Shown piece by piece: positions 52,784 through 60,918 of a DNA stretch of 64,000 nucleotides (position 1 is its first letter; the number at the start of each line of letters is the position of its first letter). The notes under the pieces are model-generated. The model was not told the DNA's origin and made no database searches. It saw only the letters and a program-made list of their open reading frames with translations. A program made the position numbers and the translations under genes. This DNA is from Streptomyces triculaminicus (lineage in GTDB: Bacteria > Actinomycetota > Actinomycetes > Streptomycetales > Streptomycetaceae), in the NCBI RefSeq assembly GCF_017349075.1, contig NZ_JAFMOF010000005.1, positions 124,001 through 188,000 of the forward strand, written 5' to 3'.

Positions 52784-52958
52784 GACGGATCTGCTCCTGG
52801 TGGCGAGGCGGTGATGGAGAACGAAAAACAACGAGAAGAGCCACACCACGCTACCGGTTCCCCGGACATCCACCAGGTCCGGTTCCGGCCGGTCGGTGGG
52901 CAGATCTACCTAATAGTAGGTCTTACGTACCGCGCACCGGCGTGCGTACGGTGCGGGT

Positions 52959-53171
52959 ATGCCGAAGACTGTGAAGGACGTCACGCCCAGAGAGCCGGAA
53001 TCGCTGGCCGATCTGCGCAGGGACTGCGCCCGGATGGCCCCGCACTGGACCGGCACCACGGTGGCCGCCCCGGCGCCCGCCGCGCACACGCCCCTGTCGC
53101 TGATCCACGGGGTCCGGGTGCCGGCCCGGTCGGCCCGGCTGCTGGACGGAATGTCGGAGTACGGCGACTGA
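52959..53171 (+). CDS. Small hypothetical protein
   Basis: A 70-residue protein with no recognised domain. PESLADLRRDC near the N-terminus and VRVPARSARLLDGMSEYGD at the end look coding rather than random. The ATG at 52959 follows a G-rich segment with a GTACGG...CCGTAC-type repeat at about 52928-52946 and an AT-rich TAATAGTAGGTC at 52911-52922. Function unknown. Confidence 0.6.
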   Translation: MPKTVKDVTPREPESLADLRRDCARMAPHWTGTTVAAPAPAAHTPLSLIHGVRVPARSARLLDGMSEYGD

Positions 53172-53203
53172 CGGCGCCGCACCGGAGGACACACTGGAAC
53201 CGC

Positions 53204-53284
53204 TCGCTCCTGCGCTCCGTCCAAGCGGTGTCCCCCTCTCGGGGGATGCGGCAGTACTGAAGTTTGAGCGGAGCGAAGGAGCGA
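53204..53284 (+). repeat. Long inverted repeat that can hide a Shine-Dalgarno
   Basis: A 16-bp arm at 53204-53219 pairs with 53269-53284 at 15 of 16 positions. The second arm contains the AAGGAG at 53276-53281 that serves the GTG at 53289. A smaller stem, TCCCCC/GGGGGA (53230-53245), lies inside the loop. Confidence 0.6.
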
Positions 53285-53288
53285 TGCG

Positions 53289-54848
53289 GTGAGCACCGAG
53301 GGCGGCACTCCGGGCGGTGGCCCCGACAAACGGCAGCGGAAGCACTCCCCGCTGGCGGTGGCATCGGTGGCGGCGGCGGTGCTGCTGGCTGGCCGGGGGC
53401 GGCGGGGCGTACTGGGCGTCCACCGCCGGGCACGGCGACGGCGGCGGGGCGCGCCGGGCGCGTCCGGCGCGAGCGGTACCCCCGCCCCGCTGGCGCTCGA
53501 CGGCTACCCGTCCGGCACGGCCGGCGGCGGCGCCTCCCAGGGCATCGCGCCGGGCGAGCCCGACCCGCGCGGCGTGCGCTACCGGGCGTCGGGCAGCCTG
53601 CCCGACGGCCCCCGGACGGCGCCCGTGCACCTGCCGGGGAGCGAGGTCTCCGGCGCCGAGGTGGCCGCCCTGGCCAAGGCCCTGGACGTGCGGGGCACCC
53701 CCCGGCTGGTCAAGGACACCTGGACGGTCGGCGGCGGCCCCGACGCGGCCGGGCCCACGCTGCAGGTGAGCCGGCAGGGGCCGGGCGACTGGGCGTACTC
53801 GAAGTACGGCGTGCCGGGCGGCACCTCCTGCGCCCACCCGCCGGGCGGGGGGCCGAAGGAGCAGGGCTCCTCGGGCGCCTCCCCCGGCCTGGACTCGCCG
53901 GCGCCGGCGTGCCCCTCCTTCCGTGACGGCTCGCCCGGGACGGACCCGGCGGCCGCGGGGCCGGTGTCGGAGGAGAAGGCGAAGAGCGTGGTCGCCCCGG
54001 TGTTCAAGGCCCTGGGGCAGGACGGCGCGAAGGTGGGCGCGACGGCGGTCCACGGCGCGGTACGGACCGTCACCGCCGACCCTGTGGTCAACTCCACTCC
54101 CACCTACGGCTGGCAGACCAGCCTGCAGGTCGGCGCGGACGCGCAGGTCGTCGGCGGCAGCGGGCGCCTGCAGACGCCGAAGAAGGGCGCGGCGTACCCA
54201 CTGACCACCGCGCGCAAGGCGCTGGAGGAGCTGAACCGGGGAGCGGGCACCGGCCGGGTGGCCGTCGGGGGCTGCGCGACGGCGGTTCCGTTCCGGGACG
54301 GGGACGGTGCCGGTGACGCCCCCTGCGAGGGCAAGCGGGACGGACGGGAGCCGGTGACGGTGACCGGCGCGGTCTTCGGGCTGTCGGCGCAGTCGGTCTC
54401 CGGCCGCCAGGCGCTGGTGCCGTCGTGGCTGTTCACCGCGAAGATGCCGGGCGCGGACGACAAGGCCGACACCGTCACGATCGCCCAGCCGGCGATCGAC
54501 CCGAAGTTCGTCGCGAAGGCGCCCTCGACGCGGCCCGGCGGTCCGTCGGCCACCGCTCCGGCCTCGTCGTCCCCGGTGCGGGTGGACGCGTACACCACCG
54601 AGGACGACGGCAAGAAGCTCGTCCTGCACTTCTGGGGCGGGGTCTGCAGCACCTACGCGGCCTCCGTCGAGCAGTCCTCGTCGGCGGCGACGGTCAAGAT
54701 CACCGGCACCGAGAAGGAGCCGGGCCGGGCCTGCGTGATGATCGCCAAGCGCATGGAGACGACGGTGACGCTGGACGAGCCGCTGGGTGACCGCAAGGTC
54801 GTGGACGTCAGCAACGGCGAGACCGTACGGGAGCGGCAGGGCAAGTAG
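53289..54848 (+). CDS. Exported/membrane hypothetical protein with a locally shifted frame
   Basis: A 519-codon frame. The start KHSPLAVASVAAAVLLAG is a membrane anchor, but the following residues in this frame are Arg-rich (RRARRRRRG). The adjacent frame instead reads LAGGGGAYWASTAGHGDGGG, typical for an anchor and linker. Two compensating single-base changes, at about 53389-53397 and 53455-53465, would therefore swap about 22 residues. The rest is a secreted Gly/Pro-rich region with several Cys and no named domain. GTG at 53289. Confidence 0.75.
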   Translation: MSTEGGTPGGGPDKRQRKHSPLAVASVAAAVLLAGRGRRGVLGVHRRARRRRRGAPGASGASGTPAPLALDGYPSGTAGGGASQGIAPGEPDPRGVRYRASGSLPDGPRTAPVHLPGSEVSGAEVAALAKALDVRGTPRLVKDTWTVGGGPDAAGPTLQVSRQGPGDWAYSKYGVPGGTSCAHPPGGGPKEQGSSGASPGLDSPAPACPSFRDGSPGTDPAAAGPVSEEKAKSVVAPVFKALGQDGAKVGATAVHGAVRTVTADPVVNSTPTYGWQTSLQVGADAQVVGGSGRLQTPKKGAAYPLTTARKALEELNRGAGTGRVAVGGCATAVPFRDGDGAGDAPCEGKRDGREPVTVTGAVFGLSAQSVSGRQALVPSWLFTAKMPGADDKADTVTIAQPAIDPKFVAKAPSTRPGGPSATAPASSSPVRVDAYTTEDDGKKLVLHFWGGVCSTYAASVEQSSSAATVKITGTEKEPGRACVMIAKRMETTVTLDEPLGDRKVVDVSNGETVRERQGK

Positions 54849-54870
54849 CCGGCAGGCAGCCGGGCAGGCG

Positions 54871-54902
54871 AAAGGGGCGGCACCGGTGGGTGCCGCCCCT
54901 TT
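54871..54902. terminator. Terminator between the exported protein gene and the Fe-S carrier gene
   Basis: A 13-bp perfect stem (54871-54883 with 54890-54902) ends in TTT and has AAA at the other side, so it can work in both directions. Confidence 0.85.
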
Positions 54903-54946
54903 TCTCGCGTGTCCCGCGGCTTCCTGTCGAAGCCGGGCGGGCCGCT

Positions 54947-55303
54947 TTAGCTGAACGAGTCGCCGCAGGCGCAGGAGCCGGTGGCGTTGGGGTTGTCGAT
55001 CGTGAAGCCCTGCTTCTCGATGGTGTCGACGAAGTCGATCGAGGCGCCGTGCAGGTACGGGGCGCTCATGCGGTCGGTGACGACCTTGACGCCGTCGAAG
55101 TCCTTGACGACGTCACCGTCGAGCGCGCGCTCGTCGAAGAAGAGCTGGTAGCGCAGGCCGGAGCAGCCACCGGGCTGGACGGCGACGCGCAGGGCGAGGT
55201 CGTCACGACCCTCCTGCTCCAGCAGGGTCTTGACCTTGGCGGCCGCGGCGTCGGACAGGAGGATGCCGTCGCTCACAGTGGTCTTCTCGTCCTGTACGGA
55301 CAT
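54947..55303 (-). CDS. A-type iron-sulfur cluster carrier (ErpA/IscA-like)
   Basis: A 118-residue HesB/IscA protein. The three ligand cysteines are Cys47 in GGCSG and Cys111 and Cys113 in CACG near the C-terminus. Such carriers deliver [4Fe-4S] or [2Fe-2S] clusters to client enzymes. It is divergent from nadA, whose product carries a [4Fe-4S] cluster, so NadA may be a client (inference). The ATG at 55303 follows a gggag SD. Confidence 0.95.
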   Translation of the reverse strand: MSVQDEKTTVSDGILLSDAAAAKVKTLLEQEGRDDLALRVAVQPGGCSGLRYQLFFDERALDGDVVKDFDGVKVVTDRMSAPYLHGASIDFVDTIEKQGFTIDNPNATGSCACGDSFS

Positions 55304-55455
55304 CTGCTTCACTCCCGGGTCTTGGTGCGGACTGCTTGCCTGTGGCAGCAACCGCCGGCGTCCCGGATTCATTCCGGGCCTGAACTGACTTCCGCTTTTC
55401 ATGCTCGCACACCCCTGGACGGATCGGGAATGTGTCACATCGACGCGATCATCAT

Positions 55456-55502
55456 CGTCAAACTGACGTGAAGGGGTTATGATAGATAGCGTCAAATTGA
55501 CG
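55456..55502 (+). promoter_or_regulatory. nadA promoter with a pair of 13-bp palindromic boxes
   Basis: CGTCAAACTGACG (55456-55468) and CGTCAAATTGACG (55490-55502) are near-identical, near-palindromic boxes 34 bp apart. A -10-like TATGAT (55478-55483) lies between them. A repressor binding both boxes could block nadA. Confidence 0.6.
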
Positions 55503-55546
55503 ACAAGGCCCGAACGGCCGTCCGCAGAACAGAAAGGGTGCGTGTC

Positions 55547-56734
55547 GTGACCACCGCCCAGCCCTTGGACTTCCAGGCCCCCTCCCCCTCGCCCCTCGCC
55601 CTCCTGCTGCTCGGCCGCGAGTCCGACCCCCGCAGCGAGCGCGGCGTGGAGTGCCCCGGCGACCTGCCGGCGCCGTCCGACCCGGACCTGGTGGAGCGTG
55701 CCCGCGCGGCCAAGGCGAAGCTCGGGGACAAGGTCTTCGTCCTCGGCCACCACTACCAGCGCGACGAGGTCATCGAGTTCGCGGACGTCACCGGCGACTC
55801 CTTCAAGCTCGCCCGCGACGCCGCCGCCCGGCCGGACGCCGAGTACATCGTCTTCTGCGGCGTGCACTTCATGGCCGAGTCCGCGGACATCCTCACCACG
55901 AGCGACCAGCAGGTCGTGCTGCCCGACCTGGCCGCCGGCTGCTCGATGGCCGACATGGCCACCGCCGAACAGGTCGCCGAGTGCTGGGACGTGCTGACCG
56001 AGGCGGGCATAGCCGACGTGACCGTCCCGGTCTCGTACATGAACTCCTCGGCGGACATCAAGGCCTTCACCGGCAAGCACGGCGGCACCATCTGCACCTC
56101 CTCCAACGCCGAGCGGGCGCTGAACTGGGCCTTCGAGCAGGGTGAGAAGGTCCTCTTCCTGCCCGACCAGCACCTGGGCCGCAACACCGCCGTCCGCGAC
56201 ATGGGCATGTCGCTGGACGACTGCGTCCTGTACAACCCGCACAAGCCGAACGGCGGCCTGACCGTCGAGGAGCTGCGCGCGGCGAAGATGATCCTGTGGC
56301 GCGGGCACTGCTCGGTGCACGGCCGCTTCTCGCTGGACTCGGTCAACGACGTGCGCGAGCGCATCCCGGGCGTCAACGTCCTGGTGCACCCCGAGTGCCG
56401 GCACGAGGTCGTCGCGGCGGCCGACTACGTCGGCTCGACGGAGTACATCATCAAGACCCTCGAGGCCGCCCCGGCCGGCTCCAAGTGGGCCATCGGCACG
56501 GAGCTCAACCTGGTGCGCCGCCTGGCGAATCGATTCGCCGGTGAGGGCAAGGAGATCGTCTTCCTCGACAAGACGGTCTGCTTCTGCTCGACCATGAACC
56601 GCATCGACCTGCCGCACCTGGTCTGGGCGCTGGAGTCGCTGGCGGCCGGCAAGGTCGTCAACCGCATCGAGGTCGACCCCGAGGTCGCGAGCTTCTCGAA
56701 GCTGGCCCTGGAGCGGATGCTGGCGCTTCCGTAG
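55547..56734 (+). CDS. nadA: Quinolinate synthase
   Basis: A 395-residue [4Fe-4S] enzyme that makes quinolinate from iminoaspartate and dihydroxyacetone phosphate in NAD synthesis. FVLGHHYQRDEV, FCGVHFMAESA, GHCSVH and the cluster Cys of VCFCSTM are present. GTG 55547 is preferred to GTG 55538 because of SD spacing. nadB and nadC are not adjacent in this window. Confidence 0.97.
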   Translation: MTTAQPLDFQAPSPSPLALLLLGRESDPRSERGVECPGDLPAPSDPDLVERARAAKAKLGDKVFVLGHHYQRDEVIEFADVTGDSFKLARDAAARPDAEYIVFCGVHFMAESADILTTSDQQVVLPDLAAGCSMADMATAEQVAECWDVLTEAGIADVTVPVSYMNSSADIKAFTGKHGGTICTSSNAERALNWAFEQGEKVLFLPDQHLGRNTAVRDMGMSLDDCVLYNPHKPNGGLTVEELRAAKMILWRGHCSVHGRFSLDSVNDVRERIPGVNVLVHPECRHEVVAAADYVGSTEYIIKTLEAAPAGSKWAIGTELNLVRRLANRFAGEGKEIVFLDKTVCFCSTMNRIDLPHLVWALESLAAGKVVNRIEVDPEVASFSKLALERMLALP

Positions 56735-56752
56735 CCCGCGCCCGTCTTGGCC

Positions 56753-56791
56753 GACGCCGGCCGGACCGCCCCGAGCGGTCCGGCCGGCGTC
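56753..56791 (+). terminator. Terminator of nadA
   Basis: A 17-bp perfect stem (56753-56769 with 56775-56791) with a 5-base loop, 18 bp after the stop. It lies between convergent genes. Confidence 0.88.
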
Positions 56792-56808
56792 TTCGCGTCC
56801 GGGGGCCT

Positions 56809-57495
56809 TCAGTCCGTTCTCGGCCGCACCAGCCCCGACTCGTAGGCGATCACCACCAGCTGCGCCCGGTCCCGGGCGCCCAGCTTCGCCATGGCGCGGT
56901 TGACATGCGTCTTGACCGTCAGCGGGCTGACCGTCAGGCGCTCGCCGATCTCGTCGTTCGACAGGCCGCCCGCCACCTGCACCAGCACCTCGCGCTCCCG
57001 GCCGGTGAGCGTGTCGAGCCGGACCGCGGCGGCACCGGCCGGGCGGTCGGCGGGATCCCCCTGGGCCAGGAACTTCGCGATCAGCCCCTTGGTCGCCGCG
57101 GGCGACAGCAGCGCCTCGCCCGCCGCCGTGACCCGGATCGCGGCCAGCAGCTCCCCCGGCTCCGCCCCCTTGCCCAGAAAGCCCGAGGCGCCGGCCCGCA
57201 GCGACTGCACCACGTACTCGTCGACCTCGAACGTCGTCAGCATCAGCACCCGCACCGCCGCCAGCGCCGGGTCAGAGCAGATCTCCCGCGTCGCGGCGAG
57301 GCCGTCCGTCCCGGGCATCCGGATGTCCATCAGCACCACGTCCGGCACATGCGCCCGGGCCAGCTCGACCGCCTGCGCCCCGTCCGCGGCCTCCCCCACC
57401 ACCCTCATGTCCGGTTCCGACTCCACCAGCACCTTGAACGCGCTGCGCAGCAGCGCCTGGTCGTCGGCCAGGACGACGGTGATCGGCTCAGTCAT
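56809..57495 (-). CDS. NarL/LuxR-type response regulator
   Basis: A 228-residue regulator. The receiver has VVLADDQ and the acceptor Asp in VVLMDIRMPG, with Lys in FLGKGAEP. The LuxR HTH has LTGREREVLVQVAGGLSNDE and TVKTHVNR. It overlaps the upstream kinase gene by 4 bp. Signal and targets unknown. Confidence 0.93.
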   Translation of the reverse strand: MTEPITVVLADDQALLRSAFKVLVESEPDMRVVGEAADGAQAVELARAHVPDVVLMDIRMPGTDGLAATREICSDPALAAVRVLMLTTFEVDEYVVQSLRAGASGFLGKGAEPGELLAAIRVTAAGEALLSPAATKGLIAKFLAQGDPADRPAGAAAVRLDTLTGREREVLVQVAGGLSNDEIGERLTVSPLTVKTHVNRAMAKLGARDRAQLVVIAYESGLVRPRTD

Positions 57496-58811
57496 GCGTC
57501 AAACCCTAGGGGCCGCACATCACCCGTACGGGCCTGCAGCGGCAGCACCGCCCGCACCCGGAAGCCGGGTGCGTCCCCGCCGCGCGGGCCCGCCTCGCAG
57601 ACGCCGCCCAGGGCGGTGGCGCGCTCGCGCATGCCGATCAGGCCGTGGCCGCCGCCGGACGCGTCGCCCGCCGCGCCGCCCTCCGGGGCCCGGCCGGGCC
57701 CGTCGCCGCCGTCGTCCAGGACGGTCAGGTGCAGGCTGTCCGCGCTGCGCAGCAGGGCGACCTCCGCGCGGGCGCCGGAGCCCGCGTGCTTGTGCACATT
57801 GGTCAGCGCCTCCTGCAGCACCCGGTAGGCGGTCAGGTCGACCGCGCCGGGCAGCGGGCCGAGGACGGCCGCCGCCCCGGCGGCGCCCGTCGCGGTGCCG
57901 GACCTCTCCGTCAGGGTGGAGGCCGCCGCGACCTCCACGCGCAGGCCCACCCGGGCGAAGCCGTCGACGAGCTGGTCGAGGACGCCGAGGCCGGGGGCCG
58001 GCTCGGTGGGGGCCTCCGGGTCGCCGTACTGGCGCAGCAGGCCCACGGTCGCGCGCAGTTCCTCCAGGGCCGAGCGGCCGGCCTCGCGGACATGCGCGAG
58101 GGCCTGTTTGGCCTGCTCGGGACGGCTGTCCATGATGTGCGAGGCGACCCCGGCCTGGACGTTGACCAGGGCGATGTGGTGGGCGACGACGTCGTGCAGC
58201 TCGCGGGCGATGCGCAGCCGTTCCTCGGCGACGCGGCGCCGGGCCTCCTCCTCGCGGGTGCGTTCGGCCCGTACCGCCCGTTCCTCGATCGCGGCGACGA
58301 AGGCCCGCCGGCTGCGGACGGCGTCGCCCGCCGCGCCCGCCATGCCGGTCCAGGCGAAGAGGCCCAGGTTCTCCTGGGCGTACCAGGGCGGCGGGCCGAA
58401 GAGCATGACGGCGGCGGTGACGACGGCGACGGTCACCGCGACGATCCGCCAGGCGGTGGGCCGCTCGGTGCGGGCGGCGACGGTGTAGAGGGCGACCGCG
58501 GTGGCGGTGGCGACCTGGGTGCGCGGGGGCCCGCCGTCGTGGGCGGTGACGGTCGCGACGACCGTCAGCGCGGCGGTCAGGGCCAGCACCGCGCGCGGCG
58601 CCCGGCGGCGCAGCGCGAGCGACGCGCAGGCGGCCGTGGCCAGCAGGGCGAAGACGAGGCCGGGCGGATGGGCGGCGGTGCGCGGGCCGAGGTAGACGCC
58701 GACCAGGACGAGGCCGAGGACGAGGACGGCCAGCAGGGTGTCGGCGGCCAGGGGATGGGCGCGCAGCCAGCGGTGCGGGCGGGCGAGGCCCGTGGCGGCG
58801 AGGGAGGTCAT
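57492..58811 (-). CDS. Sensor histidine kinase
   Basis: A 439-residue membrane kinase with about five helices in the first 165 residues and no large outer domain. The HisKA_3 box is RLRIARELHDVVAHHIA, with the acceptor His; the ATPase domain has NVHKHAGSGA, VLDDGGDGPG and GHGLIGMRERA. It starts at the ATG 58811 and is co-transcribed with its regulator. Confidence 0.93.
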   Translation of the reverse strand: MTSLAATGLARPHRWLRAHPLAADTLLAVLVLGLVLVGVYLGPRTAAHPPGLVFALLATAACASLALRRRAPRAVLALTAALTVVATVTAHDGGPPRTQVATATAVALYTVAARTERPTAWRIVAVTVAVVTAAVMLFGPPPWYAQENLGLFAWTGMAGAAGDAVRSRRAFVAAIEERAVRAERTREEEARRRVAEERLRIARELHDVVAHHIALVNVQAGVASHIMDSRPEQAKQALAHVREAGRSALEELRATVGLLRQYGDPEAPTEPAPGLGVLDQLVDGFARVGLRVEVAAASTLTERSGTATGAAGAAAVLGPLPGAVDLTAYRVLQEALTNVHKHAGSGARAEVALLRSADSLHLTVLDDGGDGPGRAPEGGAAGDASGGGHGLIGMRERATALGGVCEAGPRGGDAPGFRVRAVLPLQARTGDVRPLGFDA

Positions 58812-58888
58812 CGCGGTACCGATCGGGGGCGGGCCGGCATCGGGTGGTTGCGGCGGGGAGCCGGGGATGTGCGGTGCGGAGCCCGGTG

Positions 58889-59167
58889 TCAGCCGGGGAT
58901 GAGGCCGTCGTCGCCGAGCATCGCGCGGACGTCGGCCAGGGAGGAGTCGGGCGCGGGCAGGATCAGTTCGGAGGGTTCGAGCGCGTCGTCGGGCAGTGGC
59001 GTGCCCAGGCGGCGAACGGCGTCGAGCAGGGCGCCCAGCGTGCGCCGGAAGCCTTCCTCGTCGCCGCTCTCCATCTCCTCGAGCAGCTCGTCGTCCAGCG
59101 TGTTGAGCTCGGTGAAGTGGCTGTCGGCCAGCCTCACCTGGCCCTCCCCCATGATCCGTACGATCAC
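58889..59167 (-). CDS. PspA-associated protein PspAA
   Basis: A 92-residue protein (IVRIMGEGQVRLAD start, acidic C-terminus with LPDDALEPSELILP). It matches the PspAA family that accompanies PspA in actinobacteria. The GTG at 59167 has a gggag SD. It lies 110 bp downstream of pspA on the same strand. Confidence 0.85.
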   Translation of the reverse strand: MIVRIMGEGQVRLADSHFTELNTLDDELLEEMESGDEEGFRRTLGALLDAVRRLGTPLPDDALEPSELILPAPDSSLADVRAMLGDDGLIPG

Positions 59168-59277
59168 GACGGTCTCCCTTGCGTAGGGCGAGTGAGATGC
59201 CTGCGAGCCGAGTCTGCCAGCTCCCGCCCGGGTCGGCTCGTAGCCGCCCGGCCCGTGCCTGCCCGTCGTCCCGTGGG

Positions 59278-60075
59278 TCAGCCCTTGTCGAAGCGCGGCT
59301 GGTCCTGGGGGTGGTTCTGCTGCGCCTGGCCCGCGGAGCCGCCCTCGATCGCCTGCTGCCGGCCGCCGCTGCCGCCCGCCAGCTCGGCCTTCATCCGCTG
59401 GAGCTCCAGCTCCACGTCGGAACCGCCGGAGATGCGGTCCAGCTCGGCGGTGAGGTCGTCCTTGGCCATGCCGGTCGGGTCGTCGAGCGCGCCCGAGGCG
59501 AGGAGCTCGTCGATGGCGCCGGCGCGGGCCTGCAGCTGGGCCGTCTTGTCCTCGGCGCGCTGGATGGCCATGCCGACGTCGCCCATCTCCTCGGAGATGC
59601 CGGAGAAGGCCTCGCCGATGCGGGTCTGGGCCTGGGCGGCGGTGTAGGTGGCCTTGATGGTCTCCTTCTTCGTCCGGAAGGCGTCGACCTTGGCCTGCAG
59701 GCGCTGGGAGGCGAGCGTGAGCTTCTCCTCCTCGCCCTGGAGGGTCTGGTGCTGCGTCTCGAGGTCGCTGACCTGCTGCTGCAGGGCGGCCCGGCGGGTC
59801 AGCGCCTCGCGCGCCAGGTCCTCCCGGCCCAGCGCGAGCGCCTTGCGGCCCTGCTCCTCGAGCTTGGAGGACTGGCTCTGCAGCTGGTTGAGCTGGAGCT
59901 CCAGGCGCTTGCGGGAGGTCGCGACGTCGGCCACGCCGCGGCGCACCTTCTGCAGGAGCTCGAGCTGCTTCTGGTACGAGTAGTCGAGGGTCTCGCGGGG
60001 ATCCTCGGCCCGGTCCAGGGCCTTGTTGGCCTTTGCGCGGAAGATCATTCCCATCCGCTTCATGACACCGCTCAT
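59278..60075 (-). CDS. pspA: PspA/IM30 family membrane stress protein
   Basis: A 265-residue, almost wholly helical coiled-coil protein. The amphipathic N-terminus MKRMGMIFRAKANKALDRAEDP and DYSYQKQLELLQKVRRGVADVATS are typical. PspA coats damaged membranes and maintains the proton gradient. The ATG at 60075 has gagg close to it; a Met four codons later is an alternative. Confidence 0.93.
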   Translation of the reverse strand: MSGVMKRMGMIFRAKANKALDRAEDPRETLDYSYQKQLELLQKVRRGVADVATSRKRLELQLNQLQSQSSKLEEQGRKALALGREDLAREALTRRAALQQQVSDLETQHQTLQGEEEKLTLASQRLQAKVDAFRTKKETIKATYTAAQAQTRIGEAFSGISEEMGDVGMAIQRAEDKTAQLQARAGAIDELLASGALDDPTGMAKDDLTAELDRISGGSDVELELQRMKAELAGGSGGRQQAIEGGSAGQAQQNHPQDQPRFDKG

Positions 60076-60324
60076 GGGCCTCGCGCGCCCCCTTCTGACC
60101 GAACTGATCGGGCTTAGGCTCCAGCACATCCTTCAGAACCCACAGTACGGGCCCTGCTTCCATTACCGCACTGTTCGGCCGTGGATGCGCTCCTCCTGCA
60201 GGACGATCAGCACCCCCCGCCCTCCGGCGCGAGGAGTAGGGGGCGGGGCGGCGCCGGCGGCGGCCGCACTCCGTTGCCGGATCGTGCCCGAACGGGACGC
60301 CCGGACCCCGTACCCTTGGGTTCT

Positions 60325-60918
60325 GTGTTCCGAAGCCGTTCGAAAGCGCAGGCCGCGACCCCCGAGGTGACAGCGGACCAGCCCAAGAAGCCCCGTGATC
60401 CGCAGGCCCCCAAGGGCCGACCCACCCCCAAGCGGAGTGAGGCCTCCGCCCAGCGCCGCTCCCTGGCGAGCACGCCCGCCAACCGCAAGGAGGCCGCCAA
60501 GCGGCAGCGCGAGGCGCGCCGCGTGGACCTGGCCAAGCAGCGCGAGGCGCTGGCGAGCGGGGACGAGCGGTATCTCCCCGCCCGCGACAAGGGCCCGGTG
60601 CGGTCCTTCGCCCGTGACTTCGTGGACGCGCGGTACTCGGTGGCGGAGTTCTTCCTGCCGCTGGCCGTGCTGATCCTCATCCTGAGCATGATCAACCGCG
60701 GTGCCTTCCAGAGCTATGTGCTGCTGGCGTGGCTCGTGGTGATCGTGCTGATCGTCATCAACTCGGTGGTCACCGCCCTCACCTTCAAGCGCGCCCTCAA
60801 GCAGCGCTTCCCGGACGAGAACACCCGCGGTGCCGTCCCGTACGCCCTGATGCGCACGCTGCAGATGCGCCGCCTGCGCCTGCCCAAGCCGAAGGTCAAG
60901 CGCGGGGCGAAGCCCTGA
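60325..60918 (+). CDS. DUF3043 membrane protein
   Basis: A 197-residue protein. The N-terminal 80 residues are very basic (Lys/Arg/Pro). Then come RYLPARDKGPVRSFARDFVDAR and two helices (AEFFLPLAVLILILSMI, YVLLAWLVVIVLIVI), with a basic C-terminus. This matches DUF3043, conserved in actinobacteria, function unknown. TACCCT at 60311-60316 ends 8 bp before the GTG, so it may be leaderless. It overlaps the next gene. Confidence 0.88.
   Translation: MFRSRSKAQAATPEVTADQPKKPRDPQAPKGRPTPKRSEASAQRRSLASTPANRKEAAKRQREARRVDLAKQREALASGDERYLPARDKGPVRSFARDFVDARYSVAEFFLPLAVLILILSMINRGAFQSYVLLAWLVVIVLIVINSVVTALTFKRALKQRFPDENTRGAVPYALMRTLQMRRLRLPKPKVKRGAKP

Noticed and set aside
51809..52873. Longer PfkB-type kinase from ATG 52873
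   Set aside because: The extra residues are hydrophobic and atypical; GTG 52783 has an SD at proper spacing.
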